Positions 19,326 to 28,789 of a DNA stretch of 64,000 nt are shown one piece after another; position 1 is the stretch's first letter; the number at the start of each line of letters is the position of its first letter. Source of the stretch: Desulfobotulus pelophilus (lineage in GTDB: Bacteria > Desulfobacterota > Desulfobacteria > Desulfobacterales > ASO4-4); the NCBI RefSeq assembly GCF_026155325.1, contig NZ_JAPFPW010000001.1, forward strand, positions 372,001 through 436,000. The letters run 5' to 3'. The notes beneath the pieces were generated by a model. It saw only the letters and a program-made list of their open reading frames with translations, was not told the origin of the DNA and searched no databases. Position numbers and translations under genes: made by a program.

Positions 19326-21029
19326 TCAGTGGGCAGGGTCGGGTGATTCGGTACGCATGAGGGCCAGAAAATCCGTGAAACTGGTTGTCTGCAGGGCTTT
19401 CTGCAGCATGGGCTCATGGCGGAAAAGACCTGCAATCTCTGAGACAATGGTAAGCTGGATGGCAGGCTCGGATACGGGTGTAAGGATAAGAAAGAGAATC
19501 CGGGCCCGTTGATCGTCCGGTGCATCAAAATCAATGCCTTGGCGTGAGATACCTGCAATAATAACAGGCTTTTTCAGTTCGTGCAGACGAGCATGGGGGA
19601 TGGCAATTCCGTTTCCAATGCCTGTACGGAGGGTGGATTCCCTCTCCCACACCCTTGCAGCGGTGTGATCTGTATCCAATCCCAGGTGTTCGCAGGCAGG
19701 CTGTACCATTTCACGGATGACGTCTTCGGGGCTGTGTGCCTTGAGATCGCTGATGAAAAAACGTGAAGTCAGTAGGTCGGCAAGCCGCAGGTGCTGTTTG
19801 TACTGGAGGGTGATACGGATCATGGGACCACTGATCATGGAGGTACCCATGGCCATGATAACGAGAGCCACAAAGAGCTTTTCCTCAATGATCCCCGCCT
19901 CAAGTGCCAGAAGACCCACGATGATGCCCATGGCTCCAACGGAAACCATGGAAAAACCGGCAGCCAGAGATTCCCGTGGCCGCATTCCTCCCCAGCGTGC
20001 ACCGAAAAAGGCACTGCCGACTTTGCAGATTACGGCAAGGGCTGTTACCAGAAGCACCAGTTGGAGGTCGAAGTGGCTGATGAAATTAACCTTCAGACCG
20101 ATACTGGCAAAGAAAATGGGGGCAAAAATATAGGAAACAAAGTGGTCGATGGTAAAGCGTGTCCGTTCCCGGAGGTGTGCCGAATCGCCCAGAGCGGCTC
20201 CCACCAGAAAGGCGCCGAACATGGCATGGATACCGATCCATTCGCAAAGGGCAGCACCCAGCAGGGCGAGGATAATGGCAAAGCTCAGTTCACCGCCGGG
20301 CCATCGGGTATAGGCCTGCACAAAAGGAAGAACCGTATGAATGGCCTGTCTTCCGATAGTTAGGATCAGGAGGGTGAAAGTCAGGGTCAGGCCAATGGTA
20401 AGACCTATGGGCATGGTCTGACAACCTTCTCCCATCATGCTGAGAATTATGGCGAAAATAATCCATCCGGCCAGATCATTGAAAATGGCTGCGCTGATGA
20501 CCACCATACCAAGATCGCTCCGGTAAAGATCCATGTCCATGAGGGTTTTGGCAATGATGGGCAGAGCGGATATGGAGATGCCTATGGCAAGAAAAAGGGC
20601 GAAAAGAACGGGCGGCGATCCGCTGCCCCGTCCCATGGTTTCCGGGATAAACCAGGCTGTGGTAAACGCTGCGGCAAAGGGTATGAGCAGGCTGGCGGCA
20701 CCAATGGTAAGTCCGGTTTTCCCCTGTCGCCAAAGGGTGGAAAGATCCACTTCTATACCGGCAACCATGAGGAAAAGAATGATGGCGATGGTGGCAATGG
20801 TGTCCAGAGCAATGGCATTGGCTCCCGTGACCGGAAAGAGAAACAGGTTGACTTCGGGAAAAAGAGTGCCAAGGACCGTTGGTCCCAGAAGAATGCCTGC
20901 CATCAGCTCTCCCAGTACGGCGGGCTGGCGGAGGCTCCGTGCCAGCTCACCCAGAACTCTTGCCGTGGCAAGGAGCAGGCCAAGGGCCAGCAGCATTACC
21001 AGGATATTGTGGGGTGAGAGACTTTCCAT
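19326..21029 (-). CDS. Kef-type cation:proton antiporter fused to a PTS EIIA(Ntr) domain
   Basis: A 567-residue protein. Residues about 1-400 form a CPA2/Kef-type monovalent cation antiporter with 12-13 helices (LGELMAGILLGPTVLG near the N-terminus). Residues about 415-560 are a PtsN-like EIIA domain with a probable phospho-histidine in GNGIAIPHARL. The fusion suggests that phosphorylation through a PTS-Ntr-like chain controls ion exchange. No HPr or EI gene is visible in the window. It converges on the exonuclease gene. Confidence 0.88.
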   Translation of the reverse strand: MESLSPHNILVMLLALGLLLATARVLGELARSLRQPAVLGELMAGILLGPTVLGTLFPEVNLFLFPVTGANAIALDTIATIAIILFLMVAGIEVDLSTLWRQGKTGLTIGAASLLIPFAAAFTTAWFIPETMGRGSGSPPVLFALFLAIGISISALPIIAKTLMDMDLYRSDLGMVVISAAIFNDLAGWIIFAIILSMMGEGCQTMPIGLTIGLTLTFTLLILTIGRQAIHTVLPFVQAYTRWPGGELSFAIILALLGAALCEWIGIHAMFGAFLVGAALGDSAHLRERTRFTIDHFVSYIFAPIFFASIGLKVNFISHFDLQLVLLVTALAVICKVGSAFFGARWGGMRPRESLAAGFSMVSVGAMGIIVGLLALEAGIIEEKLFVALVIMAMGTSMISGPMIRITLQYKQHLRLADLLTSRFFISDLKAHSPEDVIREMVQPACEHLGLDTDHTAARVWERESTLRTGIGNGIAIPHARLHELKKPVIIAGISRQGIDFDAPDDQRARILFLILTPVSEPAIQLTIVSEIAGLFRHEPMLQKALQTTSFTDFLALMRTESPDPAH

Positions 21030-21245
21030 AGTTCTTCTTTGCTGAGATGGCAGAATCAGATCGGAAGCGGATTATGTGATTCGGCATGGGAAAAAGTGCT
21101 GCTATGATATGTGGCGAAAAGACGGATGAAATCCTAATCTATTTTCAGGATGAAAACACCTTTATTATGGGTCGCATTACTGAAAAAGGAAAAAAGTGCC
21201 CGTAAAGGAAAGGTGCTGTGCTGATAGGGAGACAGGGTGACGTAT

Positions 21246-21890
21246 TCAGGAAAGGGTTTTGATCAGACCCAGGCGAATGCCGAAAGCCACCAGTATACCC
21301 CCGCTGATTCCTTCCAGCCAACGCCTTATGGCAGGATTTGTAAGCCAGTAACGCAGGCATTGCAACCCGTGGGCAACAAGGCATAGCCAGGTCAGGGCCA
21401 TCATAAAGTGCAGGCTTGCCAGAAAGAAGGATTTCAGTACGGCCGGATCCTGGGGGTGGATGAACTGGGGCAGAAAGGCCATATAAAAGACAGCGGTTTT
21501 CGGGTTGAGTACATTGGATAAAAAGCCTTCCCTGAAGGCTTTGATTCGGGAGGTTGTTTCGGTATTCTGTCCCGCGGGTGCAGAAAAAAATGAGTCCTGG
21601 CTGCCAGCCGCACGCCGAAGGCTTTTGCACCCAAGCCATATGAGATACAGAGCCCCCAGGGTTTTGACCATGGAAAAAAGAGAGGCTGACTGCATGAGAA
21701 TAAAAGAGATTCCCAGAGCAGAAAGTCCTGCATGAACAAAAAGCCCGCAGCAGACACCAAGGGCCGTGAGATCCCCTTTGCCGCTGCCTCCCGTCAGGGT
21801 ATTGCGGATTACAAGTAAGGTGTCCGCCCCCGGAACAAGAGTGAGCAGGAGCATGGCAAGAAGAAAGGCGGGAAGGGATGCGTCAACCAT
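21246..21890 (-). CDS. LysE/RhtB-family amino-acid exporter
   Basis: A 214-residue membrane protein with about six TM helices. The N-terminal LVPGADTLLVIRNTLTGG fits the family's PGP region, and NVLNPKTAVFYMAFLPQF is the LysE/RhtB core motif. The substrate is unknown. It is transcribed divergently from the barrel-protein gene at 22203. Confidence 0.88.
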   Translation of the reverse strand: MVDASLPAFLLAMLLLTLVPGADTLLVIRNTLTGGSGKGDLTALGVCCGLFVHAGLSALGISFILMQSASLFSMVKTLGALYLIWLGCKSLRRAAGSQDSFFSAPAGQNTETTSRIKAFREGFLSNVLNPKTAVFYMAFLPQFIHPQDPAVLKSFFLASLHFMMALTWLCLVAHGLQCLRYWLTNPAIRRWLEGISGGILVAFGIRLGLIKTLS

Positions 21891-22202
21891 TGGGTCTCCG
21901 TGAGAGGGAAATCAATGAAGTCCTGTGTGGACTTACTCCTGTACAGGCCCCTTTGTCCATAAGAAAACAGGCATTGATGAACGCAGGCCCCGAAAGACAA
22001 AATGTTGATCAGACCTGGGGTTGCGTTTTAACGTTTGTGGGCGGACGGGTATGGAGAAAATCCTTCACTCCGTGGCAATTCCTTTCCGTCGGGCGGTAAT
22101 GATGAATAGATGAACTCGGGTTTGCGGTCGGATTGCGGGTGTGCCTTCGTTTGAAGAGGATAGAAGCGAGCAGATCGACCCCCTGGGTGAAGGAGATGTG
22201 GT
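21891..22202. other. Divergent intergenic region
   Basis: About 310 bases between the LysE-type gene and the barrel-protein gene. No clear promoter pair, repeat or RNA structure stands out. A GAAGGAG lies just upstream of the 22203 start. Confidence 0.4.
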
Positions 22203-22778
22203 ATGAAGAAGTGCGGATATCTGCTGACCCTTGCCATTCTGCTGGTGTCACTGGCCGAAACCGTGCGGGCCAGAGATATGGCTGTTACAGTGTTTGCCGG
22301 ACAGAGCACGAGGAATGTGTGGGAGGATTTTTTCCTTTCGCCCGCCTCCCTTGATTTTGCGGATTCCAGGATTGCTGCCTGCGCCCTGTCCTATACTTTT
22401 ATTCGTATACCGGACCGGTATGTATCCTTTGAACTGGAAGGTCAGATTGTCCGTCACTGGGGCATACAGAGCCATTGGGAGGCCAATTTGCCTGTGGTGA
22501 TCCGTTATCACGGCCTGCCACTGCGTGACCGAATACGCAGCTCCGTCGCCTTTGGGGTGGGACCTTCCTGGTCCAGTGATACACCGCCCCTTGAGGTGGA
22601 AACGCGGGATGACAGCTCCCCGGTTCTTTTCCATTGGTTTATGGAGTTGACAGCAGGCCCGGCCCGGGCACCGTGGATGCTGTCCGTACGTCTGCATCAC
22701 AGATCCACGGGTTTTGGACTGATGGCGGATAAAGGGGGGCTGGATACTCTGGTGGGGGGTATCCGCTGGGACTTTTAA
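22203..22778 (+). CDS. Outer-membrane beta-barrel protein, PagL-like
   Basis: A 191-residue protein with a signal peptide (cleavage near residue 23, after VRA) and alternating hydrophobic strands ending in an aromatic residue, as in small outer-membrane barrels. The late segment VRLHHRSTGFGL followed by GGLDTLVGG resembles the catalytic H-x-S region of PagL lipid A 3-O-deacylases. Sequence support is limited to that motif and overall size. If correct, it remodels lipid A in the outer membrane. Confidence 0.5.
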   Translation: MKKCGYLLTLAILLVSLAETVRARDMAVTVFAGQSTRNVWEDFFLSPASLDFADSRIAACALSYTFIRIPDRYVSFELEGQIVRHWGIQSHWEANLPVVIRYHGLPLRDRIRSSVAFGVGPSWSSDTPPLEVETRDDSSPVLFHWFMELTAGPARAPWMLSVRLHHRSTGFGLMADKGGLDTLVGGIRWDF

Positions 22779-22812
22779 TTATGTTTTTCAGGCTCTTTTT
22801 CAGCGGGCTGGA

Positions 22813-23292
22813 CTATTCCGGCATGAGAGACGAGTGGTGGCTGATGATGCGCCAGTCTGTGCCATCCCATCGGTAAAGGAAGGAATATCGTCCACTGGCC
22901 TGTTCCCCCGTAGCTGCGAAGGTGAAGGTATAAAGGCCGGCGTCAAGGGCCATATTGCATCCAGGGATAATGTGGCGCTGGTCAATGTTTCCCTTGGGTC
23001 TTTTTTCCATAAAGTGTCTGAAATAATCTTCTTTTTCTGAGACAGAAAGTCTGGGCTGATTGGAAAGGGTGGGGAGCAGTATGGAGTTTTTTGCATAAAG
23101 GGCTGTTACTATGGAAGGGTTGCCTGATGTGAGGCTTTCGTTCCACCGTTGAAAAAGGTCAGCAATTTCAGTTTCTGAGATAGTTTGGCATATTTCATAT
23201 CGTATACCATCCGTGGGAGTCGAAGGCTGAGGGTGCAGAGTGCATCCCGTCATGACAAGGGCAGAAAGCATCAGTACAGAAAGAAAACGCAT
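22813..23292 (-). CDS. Lipoprotein with CaMKII-association/SnoaL-like domain
   Basis: A 159-residue protein with a lipobox (ALVMTGC) and an NTF2/SnoaL-like fold of the CaMKII-association-domain type (LFQRWNESLTSGNPSIVTALYA early, CNMALDAGLYTF and the end motif ISHHSSLMPE). The fold usually binds small ligands or oligomerises. ATG 23292 is chosen because AAGGAG is just upstream. It lies 11 bases after the iron-sulfur gene on the same strand. Confidence 0.75.
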   Translation of the reverse strand: MRFLSVLMLSALVMTGCTLHPQPSTPTDGIRYEICQTISETEIADLFQRWNESLTSGNPSIVTALYAKNSILLPTLSNQPRLSVSEKEDYFRHFMEKRPKGNIDQRHIIPGCNMALDAGLYTFTFAATGEQASGRYSFLYRWDGTDWRIISHHSSLMPE

Positions 23293-23303
23293 GGCTGATC
23301 TCC

Positions 23304-24443
23304 TTATGGCGCAAGTTGTTCGCAAGCAAGGCTGGCAATGTGGGAAATATGCAGGTTCTGTCCCTTTTTTTTGGCCGTATAGCCAAGGTTGAAGATACAG
23401 AAAGGACAGGTGGTCACCAGTAATGTTTCATGGATATCCGCCAGCAGTTGCTGGCTGATATCCATGGAAAGATCGGCTGCAAAGGACCGGACGCCTGCCC
23501 CTGCCCCACAGCAGCGGGAGTTTTCACGGTTTTCCGGCAGTTCCTTCAGCCTGTAACCCATGTGTTGCAGAAGTTTTCGGGGGGCTTCATAGATACCTGA
23601 TTTTCTGCCCAGTTTACAGGAGTCGTGAAAGGTGATCGTACGGGATACCGGAGTGAAGGTAAGGCGTTTTTCCTCGATGAGTGTGAGCAGGAACTCACTG
23701 ATATGCACGGTCTGAATGGTGAAGTCTGTAAGCATTCTGGGATAGTAGGTGGAAAAGGTCCGGTGGCAGCCTGCACAGGGAACAATGATACGGGAGATCC
23801 CCAGTTCTGCAAATTTTTTTTGCATGGAGGTAAAAATGCTACGAGCCTCTTCCCGTTTTCCAGCATTGTACGGGTAGATGCCGCAGCAGAATTCATCTTC
23901 CATCAGGGTAAAGGCTACGCCCGCTTTTTTCAGGAGAAAGTAGCAGGCCCGGGCTGTGGCCTTATCCACCCAGGAAGCCATGCATCCCATATAAAGAAGG
24001 GTGTCACAGGGTCGTTCAAGGGGGGCCAGGGGCCTTTCCTCCGCAGGAAGCCAGTCCAGTCGGGTGGCGGCATCTTTGTTCACCGCATTGCCCTTGGCAA
24101 AAATAGCGGCAATCATGTCATTGTGTCTGGGAAGCGGCCCGAATCCCATGGCAACCATGGGAACCTTGCCTTCGGCAATGGTTTCGGAGATGGGAATCTC
24201 CATGGGGCAGACCGTATCGCAGCGACCGCATTCCGTACAGGTGTAGATATTCCGGATGTCTTCTTCCAGAACGGCTTCCCCGGAAAGAAGACGGTGGATG
24301 ATAGCCAGTCGGTTCATGGGAGTTGATTCCGGGTTTCCGGTGGCTTCAAAAGTGCAGCAGGCCGTAAAACAGGTTTCGCAGGAAATACAGGCATCACAGG
24401 ATTTTGACAGCAGGGCTGTATCGGGGCAGACGGGCCTGGTCAT
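23304..24443 (-). CDS. CCG-domain (Fe-S)-binding protein, HdrD/GlpC-like
   Basis: A 379-residue redox protein. The N-terminal half holds two 4Fe-4S ferredoxin motifs (CDACISCETCFTAC and CTECGRCDTVCP). The C-terminal half holds two cysteine-rich CCG domains (CCGIYPYN...CAGCH and RCCGAGAG...CPFC) that bind the catalytic cluster of heterodisulfide-reductase-type enzymes. ATG 24443 follows AAGGAG. With the polyferredoxin gene just upstream it may form an electron-transfer module. Partner and substrate are unknown. Confidence 0.85.
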   Translation of the reverse strand: MTRPVCPDTALLSKSCDACISCETCFTACCTFEATGNPESTPMNRLAIIHRLLSGEAVLEEDIRNIYTCTECGRCDTVCPMEIPISETIAEGKVPMVAMGFGPLPRHNDMIAAIFAKGNAVNKDAATRLDWLPAEERPLAPLERPCDTLLYMGCMASWVDKATARACYFLLKKAGVAFTLMEDEFCCGIYPYNAGKREEARSIFTSMQKKFAELGISRIIVPCAGCHRTFSTYYPRMLTDFTIQTVHISEFLLTLIEEKRLTFTPVSRTITFHDSCKLGRKSGIYEAPRKLLQHMGYRLKELPENRENSRCCGAGAGVRSFAADLSMDISQQLLADIHETLLVTTCPFCIFNLGYTAKKKGQNLHISHIASLACEQLAP

Positions 24444-24502
24444 TGAGGGAACTCCTTCGCTTTTAAAGATGGGTAGAATCATGCGGAATCCATGGTAACG
24501 TT

Positions 24503-25222
24503 TTATCGTTTACCTGAACAGCGGTTTTCCAGCGGGGATCGGAAGGTTGTTGGAGAAGGCAGGGTAAGGGCTTTTTTCGGACAGTTTTCCACACAGCTTT
24601 TACACCGCATACATTCGAGGCTGGGAACTTCTCCCTTGTTTTTATAGGCCCCCGGAAAGGTCTGAATGGGACAGACCCTGCGGCAGATTCCGCATTCTGA
24701 ACAGTTTCCGTTCACCTGCAGCAGGAATGTTTTGGGAGAGAAAATCCCCTGTATGGTCCCCATGGGGCAGAAACTGCACCAGGCTCGGGGTTTGAAATAC
24801 ACCCCGAATGCAAGGGCAATGACTGTGGCTACGGTCCACATCATTACAAAAACGGCAGCTGTTTTTTCCGGGTCTCCCCCGGCCTGGATAAGGCGGGTGA
24901 TCATGAGTCCCATGAGGAGTAAGAAAAAAAGTCCTCGAAACCATGGTTTTGTAAAAAGGGGAGGGAGGTCTCTGTGCAGGCTGACACGGGTTGTCATGCG
25001 TTCATGAAAGGCCCCCATGGCACAGAGCCAGCCGCAGTACCAACGGCCACGAAAGAACATGAGGGTAAGCATGAGTACCATCATGGCTGCAGCCAGAAAG
25101 CCCAGCCATGGCCAGAAAAGTCCCCCGATAATCACCAGTGGAACGAGCAGGGCAAGGCCATACTGTAAAAGCCTGCGTCCTGGTTTTTCTTTCATTCTTT
25201 TCAAATTGTGGCTCCCTGTCAT
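24503..25222 (-). CDS. Membrane polyferredoxin (NapH/NosR-like)
   Basis: A 239-residue membrane protein with about four TM helices, the two cysteine motifs WYCGWLCAMGAFHE and AWCSFCPMGTIQG of NapH/RdxA-type proteins, and two C-terminal 4Fe-4S motifs (CSECGICRRVCP, CMRCKSCVENCP). It probably carries electrons between the quinone pool or membrane and a soluble partner, plausibly the product of the next gene, 59 bases downstream. Start choice is uncertain; ATG 25195 is an alternative, and neither has a strong ribosome-binding site. Confidence 0.85.
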   Translation of the reverse strand: MTGSHNLKRMKEKPGRRLLQYGLALLVPLVIIGGLFWPWLGFLAAAMMVLMLTLMFFRGRWYCGWLCAMGAFHERMTTRVSLHRDLPPLFTKPWFRGLFFLLLMGLMITRLIQAGGDPEKTAAVFVMMWTVATVIALAFGVYFKPRAWCSFCPMGTIQGIFSPKTFLLQVNGNCSECGICRRVCPIQTFPGAYKNKGEVPSLECMRCKSCVENCPKKALTLPSPTTFRSPLENRCSGKR

Positions 25223-25330
25223 AAAATTTTTTCCATGCAGTCATGTCGCAGACCCTTGTCTCAGCCAAAAGAAACAGGATGCGCCACTGCCATAAAAGGA
25301 GACGGGGAGTAAAGAATCCGTTACACTTTC

Positions 25331-25365
25331 TCTGGCCCGGCCCCTCTGGCCCGGCCCCTCTGGCC
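25331..25365 (+). repeat. 14-bp tandem repeat, 2.5 copies
   Basis: TCTGGCCCGGCCCC occurs at 25331-25344 and 25345-25358, then half again. It lies in the divergent intergenic region upstream of the YitT gene, in a locally GC-rich patch. Confidence 0.9.
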
Positions 25366-25458
25366 GATATGGTATGCGTTCTGTTGTGTGGTAGTTTTTT
25401 TCGAACAATAGGGATAAGATTTTGGTACGCGCGATTTTATAGAAAGGGAATCTGGTTC

Positions 25459-26340
25459 ATGAAGCGTTTTGTGGTGGATTATGGCATTATTTTTTTTGCA
25501 GGCCTTTTGTATGCTGTTGCGCTGAAATATTTTGTTCTGCCTTCCCAGGTAATTCTGACGGGAACGGAAGGGGTTGCTTCGGCCCTTTCCTATTATTTTG
25601 AAAGTTACTGGCTTTTTGTGGGGCTCTATCTGACATTTCAGGCTTTACTGCTGAGTTTTGCTTTCTGGAAAGTGAGCCATACCTTTGCCCTGCGTTCTCT
25701 TCTGGTGGTGGCAACGGTGGGAAGCTTTCTCGCCCTGATGCCGGATCTGCAGGTAGCCCAGCCGGAGCCTCAGAATGAAAGGATGATTCTGGTCATTTTC
25801 GGAGGACTATTGGCTGGTGTGGCCAAGGCAATGGCTTTGCATAAGCGGGGATCCACGGGTGATGAGGACGTTCTGGCTGCCTATTTTGCCATGAAATATC
25901 TCAAATCCGTTGGATATATTGCTGTTTTTGCCGCCATTGTCTCCACGGCCTTCGGTCTTTTCATGGATTTTCTGAAGTACGGTCAGCTGGCTTCTGCTAT
26001 TAATACACTGATGTATACCTGTATTTATATTTTTGTTTCAACCACTACCCTGAACAATTTTTACCGGAAATTTCAGCTGACCATGCTCTCTGTGATCACC
26101 CGCAGGAAAGATGCTGTGGGTGCAGCCATTAAAGCAGCCTCCAGTCATCGGACCTATACGGTTCAGAAAGGTATCGGCGGGCATTCTGGAGAACGGTTCT
26201 GGCGGGTGCAGACCATCATCACCCATGAAGAGCTGCCCCAGTTTCTTGCAGCTGTGGAAGGTGTTGACCCGGAGTGTTTCTACTATTATGAAAATATTGA
26301 GGGCATCTCAAAGGGTTACTATATTTCGCCCATAGGGTGA
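25459..26340 (+). CDS. YitT-family membrane protein (DUF161/DUF2179)
   Basis: A 293-residue protein with five or six TM helices in the first 200 residues (YitT/DUF161) and a C-terminal soluble DUF2179 domain (ERFWRVQTIITHEELPQF...DPECFYYYENIEGISKG). The function is not established. ATG 25459 is chosen because the hydrophobic domain begins there; a longer frame back to 25243 is probably not translated. Confidence 0.85.
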   Translation: MKRFVVDYGIIFFAGLLYAVALKYFVLPSQVILTGTEGVASALSYYFESYWLFVGLYLTFQALLLSFAFWKVSHTFALRSLLVVATVGSFLALMPDLQVAQPEPQNERMILVIFGGLLAGVAKAMALHKRGSTGDEDVLAAYFAMKYLKSVGYIAVFAAIVSTAFGLFMDFLKYGQLASAINTLMYTCIYIFVSTTTLNNFYRKFQLTMLSVITRRKDAVGAAIKAASSHRTYTVQKGIGGHSGERFWRVQTIITHEELPQFLAAVEGVDPECFYYYENIEGISKGYYISPIG

Positions 26341-26500
26341 GAAGGTTCGGAATACCGGCGGTTCATATTGAAAGGCCTGCCTTTTACCCCCTATGGACAG
26401 GGCTTCTGTGCCTGCTTATATTTTGTATGCAAACAAATAAGGTGGTGAGACAGGTTATTGAAAGAATCCCACCCTGACCCTTTTCCGGAAGGAAGAAAGA

Positions 26501-27883
26501 ATGCAGATTACGGTTATCAGTGGCAGTCCCAAAGGTGAGCTCAGTGTGACCCTGCAGTCTCTGCGTTACCTTGAAAAGAAGTTTCCTGAACACAGCATGC
26601 ATGTGGTTCATGTCGGCCAGACCATCCGGAGCATAGAGGAGAAAGCGGAAAGAAGAGAGGAGATCCGGAACCTCGTCAAAGTCTCGGAACTTGTGCTTTT
26701 TGTCCACCCCGTATATACTTTCAGCATCCCATCTCAGCTGAAGCGGTTTATGGAGATCGTTCATGAAACGGATCTGAAAGAGGTTTTTGCAGGAAAATAT
26801 GCGGCTGTCCTTACAACATCCATTCATTTTTTTGATCACAGTGCCCATGCGTACATGAGGGCCGTAATCGAAGACCTGGGTATGGCCTTTGCCGGTGCCT
26901 TTTCCGCAGACTCTTATGATCTTCTCAATGAAAGAGAGCAGCAGAGACTGGAATGTTTTGCCACAGATCTTTTGGCAACGGTCAGCCTGAAACGACCCGT
27001 TTCAAGGGCTTATGCTCCCCTTGCACCGTTTGTCTGGGATTATGTACCCTTATCCTCTCCTTCGGTGCTGGATTCCCGGGGCAAAAAGGTGGTCATTATT
27101 CAGGATAAAAGGTACCGGGGCATCAATGCCGGAGCCATGGCAGACCGTCTGGCCAGTCGTTTTCCTGATGCGGACCGGATTATCCTGGAAGATATATTCA
27201 TCATGGGGGGGTGCCTGGGATGTGTACAGTGCGGTTTTGATCACAGGTGTGTATTTACGGGTAAGGATGATTTTATCCGAACCTATGAAGATCGCATCAA
27301 GCCGGCGGATATTCTGTTCTTTGTCATGAAAATTGAAGACCGTATGTTTTCTTCCCTCTGGAAGACTTTTTTTGACAGGGGATTCTACAACACCCACACG
27401 CCCACGCTCAGGGAAAAGCAGCTGGGGTTTGTTATTTCCGGTCCCCTGGGACAGATGGCCCCCTTCCGGGAGGTGCTGACGGCCTTTACGGAATGGCAGG
27501 GGGCGGGGCTGGTGGATCTGGTCAGTGATGAATGCGCTGATGCATCGGTTCTGGATAGCCAGCTGGATACCCTTGCGGAACGAACTGTGGAAGCCTCTGA
27601 GCTGGGTTATGTGGCTCCGCCCACTTTCCTTGGCAGGGCAGGAATGAAGGTTTTCCGTGATGATGTTTTTGGTCGCCATCGTTTTGTTTTTCAGGCAGAC
27701 CATGAATGGTTTGAAGCCAATGGAATATATGACTTTCCCCATGATGACAAGCGTGCCATGGATACCAATGCCTTTATGCTGGAACTGATGAAAGACCCCG
27801 ACACCAGGGAAGCCATCCGTAAGATGCTGAAAAGTGAAATGGTCAAACCCATACGTAAGGTTGTGGAGATGCTGAATACCTGA
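26501..27883 (+). CDS. Tandem flavodoxin-fold NAD(P)H-dependent reductase-like protein
   Basis: A 460-residue protein in which two flavodoxin-like halves can be seen. The first (residues 1-185) starts ITVISGSPKGELS, a typical FMN phosphate loop. The second (from about 196) starts KKVVIIQDKRYRG and carries GGCLGCVQCGFDHRC, resembling the Cys-rich motif of iron-sulfur flavoproteins and NADPH:FMN reductases. A duplicated architecture is unusual. It is the gene immediately upstream of amrB-amrA-amrS on the same strand. Confidence 0.75.
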   Translation: MQITVISGSPKGELSVTLQSLRYLEKKFPEHSMHVVHVGQTIRSIEEKAERREEIRNLVKVSELVLFVHPVYTFSIPSQLKRFMEIVHETDLKEVFAGKYAAVLTTSIHFFDHSAHAYMRAVIEDLGMAFAGAFSADSYDLLNEREQQRLECFATDLLATVSLKRPVSRAYAPLAPFVWDYVPLSSPSVLDSRGKKVVIIQDKRYRGINAGAMADRLASRFPDADRIILEDIFIMGGCLGCVQCGFDHRCVFTGKDDFIRTYEDRIKPADILFFVMKIEDRMFSSLWKTFFDRGFYNTHTPTLREKQLGFVISGPLGQMAPFREVLTAFTEWQGAGLVDLVSDECADASVLDSQLDTLAERTVEASELGYVAPPTFLGRAGMKVFRDDVFGRHRFVFQADHEWFEANGIYDFPHDDKRAMDTNAFMLELMKDPDTREAIRKMLKSEMVKPIRKVVEMLNT

Positions 27884-27967
27884 AAGGGGAGAGGGTGGCA
27901 AAGATTCCCTCCGGAGCTGTCGGAAGGTTCTGAAGTGTTCCGGGTAATGGGCCGGAAGGAGAGTGGG

Positions 27968-28789
27968 ATGGACAAACGGACAGGCAGGATTCGCCAACCT
28001 GCTGTTGCCTCATTGTTTTATCCGAAGAATGCGGATGATCTGAGAAAAGAGGTCCGTATGCTCATGGATAAATCCGATGATTTCTCTTTTCTTCGCCCCA
28101 AGGCACTGGTGGTTCCCCATGCGGGGTATGCTTATTCCGGTGCCTTGGCCGCAGTGGCCTACAGAGCCCTGTCGGAGCGGAAGGACAGTGTTCACAGGGT
28201 GGTTCTGCTCGGGCCTGCCCACAGGGTGTACCTGCGCGGCATGGCCCTGTCCACAAGCAGTTTTTTTGCCACGCCTTTAGGGAAAATCCCGGTGGAGAAA
28301 GAGGAACAGCTTTTTCTGAAGGACGGATTCCCATGGGTCAGGGTGATGGATACGGCCCATGCCATGGAGCACAGCCTTGAAGTGCAGCTTCCTTTTTTAC
28401 AAGTGGCCCTCGGACCGTTTACCCTGCTTCCCATTCTGGTGGGAGCGACATCGCAAAGTGATGTCGCTGCCGTTCTGGACAGCGTTTGGGGTGGCGCAGA
28501 AACCCTCGTTGTTATCAGCTCAGATCTGAGTCATTTTTTGGATTATGATTGTGCCAACAGGCTTGATACCTGTACTGCCGAAGCCATTGAAAGCCTGGAT
28601 CCCGGTGGCATAGGCAGGGAAGCGGCCTGTGGACTCTATCCTTTGAAGGGTTTTCTGGCGGTAGCCGGAGCCCGTGGGATGACGGTTCATCGCCTGGGAC
28701 TTTGCAATTCCGGTGATGTAACGGATGGTATGCATTCTAATGGCGTTGTGGGCTATGGTGCCTGGGCGTTTATGGAGAAAGAGGGATGA
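27968..28789 (+). CDS. amrB: AmmeMemoRadiSam system protein B (MEMO1 family)
   Basis: A 273-residue member of the MEMO/extradiol-dioxygenase-like fold family. Histidines of the putative metal site appear in VVPHAGYAYSG, LLGPAHRVY, AHAMEHSLEVQLPFLQ and SSDLSHFLDY. Start at ATG 27968 after AAGGAGAG. Its stop overlaps the amrA start by four bases. The bacterial function of the three-gene set is not known. Confidence 0.92.
   Translation: MDKRTGRIRQPAVASLFYPKNADDLRKEVRMLMDKSDDFSFLRPKALVVPHAGYAYSGALAAVAYRALSERKDSVHRVVLLGPAHRVYLRGMALSTSSFFATPLGKIPVEKEEQLFLKDGFPWVRVMDTAHAMEHSLEVQLPFLQVALGPFTLLPILVGATSQSDVAAVLDSVWGGAETLVVISSDLSHFLDYDCANRLDTCTAEAIESLDPGGIGREAACGLYPLKGFLAVAGARGMTVHRLGLCNSGDVTDGMHSNGVVGYGAWAFMEKEG

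Noticed and set aside
27050-27997. A 315-codon minus-strand frame
   Set aside because: It lies opposite the flavodoxin-fold gene, and codon pattern and composition look like a shadow.
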